This document shows, in pieces, positions 8,960-17,643 of a stretch of DNA of 64,000 nt. The notes below the pieces were generated by a model. The model was not told the origin of the DNA. It worked only from the letters and a program-made list of their open reading frames with translations, and did no database searches. Numbering within the stretch: the first letter of the stretch is position 1; every line of letters begins with the position of its first letter. The position numbers and the translations under genes are program-made. The stretch comes from Bryobacterales bacterium (GTDB taxonomy: Bacteria; Acidobacteriota; Terriglobia; Bryobacterales; Bryobacteraceae), in assembly GCA_020847975.1 (NCBI GenBank), contig JADLBD010000211.1, forward strand, positions 35,019 through 99,018, in the 5' to 3' direction.

Positions 8960-8987
8960 CCAGGGAACACTTGTCAATGTTCCCTGG
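8960..8987. repeat. Hairpin repeat element, single copy (same family as the 16.35-kb array)
   Basis: Arms CCAGGGAACA and TGTTCCCTGG are perfectly complementary around an 8-nt centre CTTGTCAA. The same stem recurs three times at 16348-16539. It sits between two convergent genes. No T-run follows on either strand, so it may be a REP-like element rather than a simple intrinsic terminator. Confidence 0.75.
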
Positions 8988-9027
8988 AATCATCGAGTGC
9001 GGATGCAGCAACCCCGATGGAGAGCGA

Positions 9028-10983
9028 TCAGAACTGGAACTTCGCGGCGATCATGATGCGCCGCGGGATTCCGCTCTGTGAGGTGATCATTCCAAAGGTG
9101 CGCGAAACGATGGAACTATCCGGGTTGCCGGCATTCATGTGGTTCAGGATGTTCTGAGCCTCGAACCGCAGTTGGAGCCGCCGGGCTTCGGACAGAATCG
9201 GGAACGACTTCATGAGCGCGAAGTCGAACTGCGAGAAGCCCGGGCCGCGCATCTGTGTGAGATAGCTCGGGACATCACCTATCTCATATCCTTGAACGAC
9301 GCGAAATGCGCCCGGGTTGAAATAGGGGGTGAAGCCGGCCGAACCTTCCAATGCCCCATGGCCGCTCACGCCGTTGTTGTAGTTGACGCGGGGCACAACA
9401 AAGATGGGTTGCGAGTCGCGCCCCATACCGATGTTGTACCACTGGCTGCCGGGTCCGCCGACCGTGTTGCTGGGCGTGCGCACGGCAATCGGCGTGCCGG
9501 AGCGGAACGTAGTGGTGCCTGCCAGAGACCAACCGCCCACCACTTTGTCGAGCACCTTCGCCCCGATGGTTTGCGGATTGCCAAGCAGTGTGTTGCCTTT
9601 GCCGACGGGGATGTCCCACGAGTAGTTGAACAGCATCTTGTGAGTGATGTCACTACCGGCAAGGCCGTAGACGCTGCCGAGGCCCAGTCCGGCTTGAGGG
9701 AACGGCATACCCTGCTGGCCGTCGAGCGCGCCGGAATCCTGCAACAGTTTCGCGAGCGTGTAGTTCGCCAGCAGACTGAACCCGCGGCCGAACCGGTGCT
9801 CCACCTGGAAGTAGCCCGCATGATAGTTCGAGGTGCCCAGCGGCTCGCCCACGGTCCAGATTTCCGACCACAGCGGATTGAGCTGGAACAGACGGCCATA
9901 GGGAAGCGTGGCGCCGCCCATGCCGGTGAGTGGAGCGATTTGACCGTAGAACGGATTCGGCACCTGCGTGCTCAACGCCATACCCAGCGGCCCGATCTTA
10001 TGATAGGCGTCGGGCAGAATGTGCTCACCCATCCCGAGGTAATAGGGAATGCCGCGGCCGAGGTTGGCGTTATAGGCGCCTTCCAGGACCCAGGAGTTCG
10101 TCCCCGAGCCGAATTCGCGTTGCAGGCTGAGCGAGATCACATGTTCGTGCTCGGGCGTGATGTTCGGCGCGCTGGCCAGGAACCAGTTGCCCATCACGCT
10201 CTTGTTCAGCTCATTCACGTCGCGAGTCACCGGCACGTATCCGATCCCGTTCGGCATCGGACGGTCGAAGGTCAAAGGGAAGGTGAGGCCGCCGTCAGGC
10301 GAACCGCCTTGCACCAGGCGTGCGAGGTCGCCGTAGCCGATGTTCCACATCGAGCCGTTCAGGAATTGGCTGCCGGTGGAGGTGCCCCAGATTACGCCGT
10401 AACTGGCGCGCAATACGGTTTTGGGCATGAGTTGATAGGCCATGCCGAGGCGCGGCCCGAAGTGATAGGGCAGTGACCACTGAAGCGTCCGGCCGGGATA
10501 TTCTTTCGTGCCCATCATGACCGCGCGGCCATAGATGCCTTTGGTCACCCAATCCGGAGCGGGCATGTTGGTGCCGGTAATTTTGAGAACCTGGTCCCAA
10601 CTCCAGCCGGCGTTGGGTGTCCAGGGCCACTTGTAATCCTTGTCCCAGAAAGTCTGCCGGTCGAAACGCTCCGTGCGCGGAGGCTCGAAGTCCCAGCGAA
10701 TTCCCATGTTGATAGTCAGCTTGCTGCTTACCCGGAAATCATCCTGAATGTAGGCGCCATGATAGGTTTGCAAGGAAGCAGGTCCGGCGTACTGGACGCC
10801 ATCGCCGCCGGCGATGCCGCCCAGCAGCCATCCGGCCAGGCCGGAACCATAGCCATTCACCGGCGAATCATAATATTGCGAAGTCAGACTTCGAACCGTG
10901 TAGGTGGAGAAACGGCCGCCGGAGGGAACATTCGAGTAATATCTGCGGTGTTCGTAGCCCACTTTGATGGTGTGCTTGCCCAC
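9028..10983 (-). pseudogene. 3' part of a frameshifted TonB-dependent receptor (Oar-like)
   Basis: This frame holds the C-terminal 651 residues of a TonB-dependent outer-membrane receptor: GKHTIKVGYEHRRYY, a barrel of alternating strands, DDFRVSSKLTINMGIRWDFE, FSLLANYTLAK, and a terminal MIAAKFQF that fits a C-terminal barrel strand. It continues in another frame from the 5' part at 10884-12629. Joining the two with one inserted base gives an open frame of about 1200 residues, the usual size for this family. Unless the base is a sequencing error, this half is not translated as part of the receptor. No ribosome-binding site precedes its first GTG. Confidence 0.8.
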
Positions 10984-12629
10984 AGTTTCTGGAGCGAAGC
11001 GAGCCCGCTATAGGTGGTGTCGAACGCCTGGCTCACCTGGCCGCCGCCGATGTCCGTGATCGTGTCCCGCACGCCGAGCAAGGGAACGCGGCCCTTGGTG
11101 GTGCCCAGCAGGTTCAACACTTCCTGCTGGATCGGCCAGCCAGTCGCATCCACATCCACCTGCTGGCCGGTGAGCGTGTAGCTGCGGACGACGCCTCCGC
11201 GCAAGTTCAGAGTCGTCGTGGGGCTGATTGTCATGATGTGGTCGAGCGAACCGGTGTAAGCCCGGCCCGTCGTCACACTCGCCGCCTGAAGCGGGGAAAG
11301 CCAGCGCGGGCTCTGCGAACTGTTGTCAAAGTGAGTTGCGGTGAAGTGCGTGGTGTGGCGGTTGTTCCAGTTCTGATCGATGCGGCCGGTCCACTTGTTG
11401 TTGCTGGAGGGGTTTGTGCTCGTGCCGACGAAGTTGCTGTCGTGGCTTGAACCAGGCAGCGGCGCGCGGTTGGGCTGCGGATAATAGCCGAGGTAAATCT
11501 TCGAGAGCGGGTTGAAGCGATTCTGCGGGATCATGTTGCCGGGGAACGGATCGCGCTTCACCCGGGTGCCCTCGAGTTTTGCGGTGAGCGGATCAAAGAT
11601 CTGCGCCTTCAGGCCGCTGTCGATCAGGGTCTGTGAGAAATCGCCCGAGCGTTCCAGATCCGTGGGCACGCCTGCCAGCAGCGTGTTGCTGCCGGAACGG
11701 TAGCGTCCACCCTCGAAGTTGAGAAAGAAGAACGTCTTGTCGCGGCCCTTATAGACCTTCGGAATCCAAACGGGTCCGCCCAGGCTGCCGCCGAATACGT
11801 TTTCGTGAAACACGCCCTTGGCGCGGCCGAACCGGTTCGAGTTCCAGTCGTTGGCGTTCAGCATGTCGTTCTTGAAGAATTCGTAGATCGAACCATGGAA
11901 TTCGTTGGTTCCGGCGCGCGTCACCAGCGTCACGGCGCCGCCGGAGAGACGGCCGTATTCGGCAGAGAGGCCGTTCGTGATTACTTTGAATTCCCCTACC
12001 GCTTCCATGGAGGGAACCGCGGGTGGAATGTCGTGATAATAGCCGGTCGAGACCGCGAGGCCGTCGATGTAGTACTCGACCGCCGCCGTGCGTCCTCCAT
12101 TGATGCGGAAATCACTGCCGCGGCTCATCTGGTCGGAAGCGCCGTTCACGTTCGCTGTCAGGGCCGCGAACGCCAGGGCGTTCCGGTTGTATTGCGGCAA
12201 TTGCTGGATGCGCCGGTTGTCAATGACCTGCCCGGTTTGCGCGTCTTCCGTTCGGAGAAGCGGGACCTCGGCGGTCACGCTGATGCGCTCCGTCTGGGCG
12301 CCCACCTCCATGGTGAGATCCAGCGTGACGCGGTCGCCCACGCGGAGGGTGAACGGCCCCTGATTCAGGTTCTTGAAACCCTCAAATGTGGCGGAGAGTT
12401 TGTAGCTGCCGGGTATCAGGTTGGTGATCACATAAATGCCTTCGGCATTGGCGGTAGCGCCGCGCGCCACGTTGGTTTCCGTGTTTACGACGCTGATGAC
12501 AGCGTTCGGAATCACCGCGCCGGAAGTATCTTTCACCTGACCGCCAACCGAGGCGCTGCTGGTCTGCGCGGTCATCGGAGCGGATACTAGAAACGAAATC
12601 AGAATTACGAATAAAATATTCTTTACCAT
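10884..12629 (-). pseudogene. 5' part of a frameshifted TonB-dependent receptor (Oar-like)
   Basis: The start is MVKNILFVILISFLVSAPMT, a signal peptide. A carboxypeptidase-regulatory-like beta-sandwich follows at about residues 25-110 (VGGQVKDTSGAVIPNAVISV; GIYVITNLIPGSYKLSA), then a plug domain (TGQVIDNRRIQQLPQYNRNA; FRINGGRTAAVEYYIDG; AEYGRLSGGAVTLVTRAGTN). Homology ends at about LASLQKL. After that the frame gives unrelated residues up to a stop at 10884, while the receptor continues in the frame ending at 9028. AAGGAG precedes the start at 12645-12650. The family imports polymers or large substrates across the outer membrane using TonB energy. Confidence 0.82.
10980..10990 (-). other. Single-base frameshift site in the TonB-dependent receptor
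   Basis: Read on the minus strand, this point has CTGTGGGCAAG. One extra G (CTGGTGGGCAAG) would give K-L-V-G-K-H-T and restore a continuous receptor. The whole span 9028-12629 is 3602 bp, one short of a multiple of three, as expected for a single lost base. There is no slippery heptamer or obvious stimulatory structure, so a programmed shift is unlikely. Confidence 0.78.
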
Positions 12630-12643
12630 ATCGTGATATATGG
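12626..12643 (-). promoter_or_regulatory. Inverted repeat covering the receptor start codon
   Basis: On the minus strand CCATAT and ATATGG form six-base arms around ATCACG, and the start ATG of the 5' receptor fragment lies inside the right arm. The ribosome-binding site AAGGAG (12645-12650) is about 15 nt from the ATG in linear distance. A hairpin here would hide the start codon. Function is inferred only. Confidence 0.3.
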
Positions 12644-12665
12644 CTCCTTAATTAAATTCCCGGAC

Positions 12666-12695
12666 ATTATACTCTTTGGCTGCCGCCCGCCGCAA
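12666..12695 (-). promoter_or_regulatory. Candidate sigma70-type promoter for the minus-strand receptor
   Basis: A perfect TATAAT (-10) lies at 12671-12666 on the minus strand, with TTGCGG about 18 bp upstream (12695-12690) as a partial -35. It lies about 40 bp before the start codon of the frameshifted receptor, within the divergent intergenic region. Confidence 0.4.
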
Positions 12696-12743
12696 GCGGG
12701 TTAGCTCTTGAAACCCAGTCAATCCAGGACGGCCTGATCCCCC

Positions 12744-12772
12744 TTGACTCCGGGATGAGGTACGTGTATCGT
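12744..12772 (+). promoter_or_regulatory. Candidate sigma70-type promoter for the plus-strand receptor
   Basis: TTGACT at 12744-12749 and TATCGT at 12767-12772 are separated by 17 bp. These match five of six and four of six consensus bases. The pair is about 60 bp before the start ATG at 12832, which also has AGGGGA at 12821-12826 as ribosome-binding site. Confidence 0.42.
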
Positions 12773-12831
12773 TCTCAAAACCGGATGATCGAGTCTGGTT
12801 TGGATTCTGTGCGCCTGAATAGGGGATCTGT

Positions 12832-15800
12832 ATGACAAAGTTCGCTGCTCCGCTCCTTTTGTGGATGCTAACCTGCGGGAGCGTTTTCGCTCAAGACTAT
12901 CGCGCCAAGGTTCAAGGCACCGTGACGGACGCCACCGGCGCCATAGTGGCTGAGGCGCAGTTGCGGCTGCGCAACATCAATACCGGAATCGAAGCCGCAA
13001 AGACTTCGAATCAAAGCGGCCAGTTTCTCTTCGATTTCGTGGAACCGGGCACATATGAATTGACCGCGGAACTGGCCGGATTCAGCCGGTTCGTGCAGCA
13101 GAACATACTGGTGCAGACACGCGGGGATATCACGGTGAACCCCGTTCTCAAGCTCGGCCAGGTAGTGGAGACGGTGAACGTCGCGGCGCAGACTGTCGAG
13201 GTACAGTTCAATACCTCCACGATGTCGTTGACGGTGGACCGGAAGATGCTCACGGACCTGCCTGTACTGGCCCGCAACCCGTTCACGCTCGTTCTCCTCG
13301 ACCCGGCGGTGGTGAACCGTTACACCACCAACCTTGCCACGCGCAATCCGTTCTACATGTGGTCCTCGAGCCAGCTCGACGTGGGCGGCAACACGTCCAC
13401 GAAAAATGAACTGCAATTGGACGGCGCTCCGCTCCAATTGGGCTACAAGGGTTCCTACGCGCCGCCGATGGACGCCACGCAGGAAGTGGCGGTGCAGCAG
13501 AACGCGGTGGACGCCGAATACGGCCACAGCGCCGGCGGCGTGTTGACTCTGTCCGTGAAATCGGGAACCAACGAGTACCACGGAACCGCCTATTACTTCG
13601 GACGCAATCCGGCGTTGAACGCGGTGACAAATTCCGTGGTGCGCGCGCCGAACCTGGTGCGCAACCACATCTACGGAGGCACGTTCGGGAATCCCATCGT
13701 CAAGAACAAGCTGTTCAACTTTGTTTCCTTCGAGCGCTGGCAGACGAAGGATCCGCGGCAGGCGATCATGACCCTGCCGTCGGAACTCGAGCGCGGGGGA
13801 GATTTCTCGCAATCGCTCAATCCCGACGGCGGCTTGCGCGCCATCTTCGATCCGTTCACCACTCAATTGAGTTCGGCCGGCGTCGCCTCGCGCACGCCGT
13901 TCCCCGGCAACCGCATCCCGGTTTCCCAGATGGATCCGCTGGCCGTACGGTTCATGAAGGACATCTGGCTGCCCAACGGCCCCGGCGACAACATCACCGG
14001 AGTAAACAACTACAAGCAGGCCTACTTCTGGTACCTCTACAACTGGAACTTCAACAACCGCACGGACTGGAACGTCAATGACAAGTGGAAGATCTTCGGG
14101 CGCTACAGCCGGTTCCGGACAGACCTTTCGCAAAACAACTACACTCCCAACAACTCGCCGGCCATGACGGATGACAACGGGGGCGTGATGAACTCGCGCA
14201 ACATCGCCGCCGATGCGGTGTGGACCACGGGCCCCTCGACGGTAATCAACTTCCGCTGGAGCTACGCCACACTGAACGACGACTACGATTCGCCCAAGAG
14301 CGCCATCGGCGGGGAGGGGCTGAAGCAGTTCTGGCCAAACGCATGGTACCAGTCCTACCTGCCGGGGATTCCAGCGGTCTATTATCCAAACCTCGCGGTG
14401 AGCGGCGTGGGCAGCGCCAGCTTCGGCAAGGGCGGCTACTGGTATCAGCATCCGCAGAGCTACAACTACAGCGGGCGCGTCTCGAAGAACATGGGACGCC
14501 ATTATCTGAAATGGGGCGGCGAGAGCCGGCTGCTGCGCGGCAGTTCGGTACGGCCGAATCTGATGAACTTCAGCTTCGGACCGGCGTTCACGGCCGATAC
14601 GTTCCAGGCGCCGAATACGCGGTTACGCGGAGACGGCTGGGCGACGTTCCTGCTGGGCGCATTGGACAGCAGTTCCCAGGCGCAGCACATTCCGTTGCAG
14701 GAACCGCGGACTGACTTCTATGCAGCCTACATCCAGGACGATTTCAAGGTAAACAAGAACCTCACCATCAACCTGGGATTGCGCTATGAATATGAGACGG
14801 GGTTGTTCGATCCGCTGGACCGCGTTTCGCGGCCGCTCGATCTGACCGCGCCCATTCCCGACATGCAGAAGAATCCCCCGCCGATTCCCGCTGACATCGC
14901 GGCGCTCCGCGGGCAACCGTATCATTTCACCGGACCGTGGCAATTCGCGGGCAACGGAAATCCGCGCGGGATGTGGGACAGCAACAAAAAGGTGTTCATG
15001 CCCCGCCTCGGGGTGGCCATCCGGTTGAGCGACCGCATGTCGCTCCGCGCCGGATACGCGCGCTACGTCATTCCGCCGCTGCTGGTGAGCGACGTGTTGG
15101 GCGCGGCCGACTCGCGCTATGCCGGCTTTGGAGCCATTACGACCGTGGCGCCCTCCTTACAAGGTGTGCCGCAGGCGAGAATCTCTGATCCTTTCCCTGC
15201 CGGATCGAACCCCTTGATCCCGCCAGTGGGAAGGAGCCTCGGCATCTACACCCGGCTCGGCAGCCAGGCCGACTGGAACGAGAAGGACATGCGGACCGGC
15301 GTGAATGACCGGTTCAACATCTCCTTCCAGCGCCAGTTGCCCTTCCTGATGCATGCCGATGTGACCTACTTCATGAACTTCGGCCACGACATGCCGTACA
15401 ACGACCGTCTCAATCTGGCCGATCCGAACCTCAGCTACACCTACAAGGCGCTGCTCGATCAGACGGTGTCGAATCCGTTCTATCAATACCTGACTCCGCA
15501 GACGTTCCCGGGTCAGTTGCGCAACCAGCCAACCGTGAGCCGCGGCTCACTGCTGAGACCGTATCCGCAGTATCTGGACCTGACCCAGTTCAACACCAGC
15601 GGCTTCCTGAACCGCTACCATGCCCTGCAAGTTAAGGTGCAGCGCAATTTCAACAACGGCCTCATGTTCCTGGTGGCCTACAACTTCAACCGCGAACAGA
15701 ACAGCAACTTCTTCAATGACCCCGACGAGTACGCGGGGCGAGCAACGATGCTCGACAGCAACAACCCGCGCCATCGCATCTCGACGGCGAGCGTGTACGA

Positions 15801-16269
15801 ACTGCCCTTCGGCAAGGGACACAAGTACCTGTCGAACGCGAACCCCTTTGTGAACGCGGTTTTCGGCGGCTGGTCCACCAGCACGCTGCTCTTTTACAAC
15901 TCGGGCGCCTATCTGCGCTTCGGCACGCAGGTGGGGCCGGACAACACGCCGGCAGTCTACCGCGACCGTGCGAAATGGTTTGACCTTTCGGGCTTCAACC
16001 GCCAGCCGGCCTACACGCCGCGCACCAATCCGTGGCAGTATCCCGATCTGACGGGACCGCGCAACTGGAACCTGGACGTGACACTGTCGAAATTCTTCCC
16101 CATGACGGAACGGATAAAGCTGGAACTGCGGCTGGAATCGTACAACCTCACCAACAGCTTCGTTCCGAATGACCCGGCAACAGCGTTCACATCGGCCACT
16201 TTCGGACGTACCACCACGCAGAACAACCGCGGGCGGGAGTTTCAGTACACGGCGCGAATCCACTTCTGA
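12832..16269 (+). CDS. TonB-dependent receptor with carboxypeptidase-regulatory-like domain (Oar-like)
   Basis: An intact 1145-residue outer-membrane receptor. A signal peptide (about residues 1-20) is followed by a carboxypeptidase-regulatory-like domain (VQGTVTDATGAIVAEAQLRL; GQFLFDFVEPGTYELTAELA), a plug (DVGGNTSTKNELQLDGAPLQ; AEYGHSAGGVLTLSVKSGTN), and a long beta-barrel with DDFKVNKNLTINLGLRYEYE and a terminal TARIHF. Such acidobacterial receptors are thought to import oligosaccharides or other large solutes. It is transcribed divergently from the frameshifted homologue, and its barrel differs markedly, so the two are not recent duplicates. A plausible promoter precedes it at 12744-12772. 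Confidence 0.92.
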   Translation: MTKFAAPLLLWMLTCGSVFAQDYRAKVQGTVTDATGAIVAEAQLRLRNINTGIEAAKTSNQSGQFLFDFVEPGTYELTAELAGFSRFVQQNILVQTRGDITVNPVLKLGQVVETVNVAAQTVEVQFNTSTMSLTVDRKMLTDLPVLARNPFTLVLLDPAVVNRYTTNLATRNPFYMWSSSQLDVGGNTSTKNELQLDGAPLQLGYKGSYAPPMDATQEVAVQQNAVDAEYGHSAGGVLTLSVKSGTNEYHGTAYYFGRNPALNAVTNSVVRAPNLVRNHIYGGTFGNPIVKNKLFNFVSFERWQTKDPRQAIMTLPSELERGGDFSQSLNPDGGLRAIFDPFTTQLSSAGVASRTPFPGNRIPVSQMDPLAVRFMKDIWLPNGPGDNITGVNNYKQAYFWYLYNWNFNNRTDWNVNDKWKIFGRYSRFRTDLSQNNYTPNNSPAMTDDNGGVMNSRNIAADAVWTTGPSTVINFRWSYATLNDDYDSPKSAIGGEGLKQFWPNAWYQSYLPGIPAVYYPNLAVSGVGSASFGKGGYWYQHPQSYNYSGRVSKNMGRHYLKWGGESRLLRGSSVRPNLMNFSFGPAFTADTFQAPNTRLRGDGWATFLLGALDSSSQAQHIPLQEPRTDFYAAYIQDDFKVNKNLTINLGLRYEYETGLFDPLDRVSRPLDLTAPIPDMQKNPPPIPADIAALRGQPYHFTGPWQFAGNGNPRGMWDSNKKVFMPRLGVAIRLSDRMSLRAGYARYVIPPLLVSDVLGAADSRYAGFGAITTVAPSLQGVPQARISDPFPAGSNPLIPPVGRSLGIYTRLGSQADWNEKDMRTGVNDRFNISFQRQLPFLMHADVTYFMNFGHDMPYNDRLNLADPNLSYTYKALLDQTVSNPFYQYLTPQTFPGQLRNQPTVSRGSLLRPYPQYLDLTQFNTSGFLNRYHALQVKVQRNFNNGLMFLVAYNFNREQNSNFFNDPDEYAGRATMLDSNNPRHRISTASVYELPFGKGHKYLSNANPFVNAVFGGWSTSTLLFYNSGAYLRFGTQVGPDNTPAVYRDRAKWFDLSGFNRQPAYTPRTNPWQYPDLTGPRNWNLDVTLSKFFPMTERIKLELRLESYNLTNSFVPNDPATAFTSATFGRTTTQNNRGREFQYTARIHF

Positions 16270-16347
16270 TGTGACATAAGGCAGGGAGGCGAGACGAAAC
16301 TCGCCTCCTACGGCCTCGCTGCCAGATCTGAGCTGGGCTAAGCTTTT

Positions 16348-16600
16348 CAGGGAACATTCGTCAATGTTCGCTGCGATCACGGAGTACCGCCACTGCGCGC
16401 AAGACGCGACGCCGCACGGCCAGTGCTCTCCAGGGAACCTTCGTCAATGTTCGCTGCAATCATGCAGCACGGCCACTGCGCGCAAGGCGCGATGCCGCAC
16501 GGTCAGTGCTCTCCAGGGAACATTCGTCAATGTTCCCTGCAATCATGCCGCACGGCCGCTGCGCGCAAGGCGCGATGCCGCACGGCCAGTGCGGCCAGTG
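16348..16600. repeat. Three tandem 83-bp units, each starting with a conserved hairpin
   Basis: Units begin at 16348, 16431 and 16514, exactly 83 bp apart. Each starts with a hairpin of stem CAGGGAACATT, loop CGTC and stem AATGTTCCCTG. The third copy pairs perfectly (11 bp); the first and second carry one or two mismatches. The rest of each unit is GC-rich, with repeated GCACGGCC and CACTG/CAGTG segments. The last unit ends with a small duplication of GGCCAGTGC. Because 83 is not a multiple of three, the open frames crossing it are unlikely to be genes. The array fills the 330-bp gap between two convergent genes; a single copy of the hairpin is at 8960-8987. Confidence 0.9.
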
Positions 16601-16601
16601 C

Positions 16602-17534
16602 TCAAAACTCCTTGCCGTTGTAAAGCCCCGCCACGTACTTCTCGTACCCGTTATAGAGCAGCGTCGGCCTCCGCTCCATGTTCGGGATCACTTTTTCGCT
16701 CGCCTGTGACCATCGCGGATGCGGCTTGTGCGGATTGACGTTCGAATAAAATCCGTATTCGCTCGATTGCAGCTTGTTCCAGAACGTCGGCGGTTCCTTC
16801 GTCACGAACTCGATCTTCACAATCGACTTCGGACTCTTGTAGCCGTACTTCCACGGCGTCACAATCCGCACCGGAGCCCCGTTCTGCTTCGGCAACGGCT
16901 TCCCGTACAGCCCCGTCACCATCATCGTCAGAGGATTCATCGCCTCGTCCATCCGCAGTCCTTCAAAATAGGGCCACGGATACCAAGGCGTGCTCCGCAT
17001 CCCCGGCATCTCCTTCGGCTTGCTCGCGCTCCAGAACCGGACATACTTCGCTTCCGCTTTCGGCTCCGCCAGTTTCACCAGGTTCGAGAACGGGAAGCCC
17101 GTCCACGGCACCGCCATCGACCAAGCTTCCACGCACCGGTGCCGGTACAACCGCTCCTCGAGCGGAAACATGTTCAATAAATCGTCCAGGTCAAACGTCT
17201 TCGGCTTGTGCACCAGTCCTGTCACTTCCATCTTCCATGGACTGATGACGAAGGATCCTACTTTGTCCTTCACCGCCTGCTTGTCCTGCGGATCGAATTC
17301 GTAGAAATTGTTGTAGCCCGTCGCCGCCCACTCCTCAGTGATCGGACGGTCCAGAGTGAATTCCGGATTGCGTTTGGCCGGATACAGCGGTCTCTTCCCC
17401 TCGGCCGCCGATACCAGACCCTCCAATCCCAGAAGTCCAGCCCCCAGCAAGATCTCCCGCCGGCGGTAATACACGCTCTCCGGTGTCGCCTCGCGTTCGG
17501 GAATTTCCCAGCCCAGTCGTTTCTTGATCAGCAT
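16602..17534 (-). CDS. msrP: Protein-methionine-sulfoxide reductase catalytic subunit MsrP (YedY-like molybdoprotein)
   Basis: Periplasmic molybdopterin enzyme that reduces oxidised methionine in envelope proteins. Family marks are the N-terminal IPEREATPESVYYRRREIL, where the RRR plus a hydrophobic run resembles a Tat signal; NNFYEFDPQDK; the molybdenum-ligand cysteine near residue 134 in YRHRCVEAWSMAVPW; and the C-terminal WKYGYKSPKSIVKIEF. Length 310 is typical. The membrane haem partner MsrQ is not encoded next to it. In some species electrons come from other quinol-linked partners. The gene follows a large TIGR03437 protein gene on the same strand after a 110-bp gap. Confidence 0.93.
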   Translation of the reverse strand: MLIKKRLGWEIPEREATPESVYYRRREILLGAGLLGLEGLVSAAEGKRPLYPAKRNPEFTLDRPITEEWAATGYNNFYEFDPQDKQAVKDKVGSFVISPWKMEVTGLVHKPKTFDLDDLLNMFPLEERLYRHRCVEAWSMAVPWTGFPFSNLVKLAEPKAEAKYVRFWSASKPKEMPGMRSTPWYPWPYFEGLRMDEAMNPLTMMVTGLYGKPLPKQNGAPVRIVTPWKYGYKSPKSIVKIEFVTKEPPTFWNKLQSSEYGFYSNVNPHKPHPRWSQASEKVIPNMERRPTLLYNGYEKYVAGLYNGKEF

Positions 17535-17643
17535 CCTTCAGCCCTTTCGCAGTCACGGTTCCTGCTCCCATCGTACCCCCCGACGCAGCAGCCCCGCTAT
17601 CTATATGCTGATTCGAACTCCGGCTATTCCCGCTCTCTGCCAG

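Noticed and set aside
8960..8987. Chromosome dimer resolution (dif) site
   Set aside because: Its length of 28 bp and inverted arms recall dif, but the element occurs four times in the window, is not AT-rich in the arms and is unlike known dif sequences.
10970..10995. Programmed ribosomal frameshift in the TonB-dependent receptor
   Set aside because: No slippery heptamer, stimulatory hairpin or internal ribosome-binding site was seen; a lost base explains the data.
16348..16600. CRISPR array
   Set aside because: Repeats are 83 bp in direct succession, with no unique spacers of uniform length and no cas genes.
16364..16738. Short frames across the 83-bp tandem repeats (Cys/His/Ala-rich peptides)
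   Set aside because: The unit length of 83 bp is not a multiple of three, so each repeat is read in a different frame; no ribosome-binding site or homology supports a protein.
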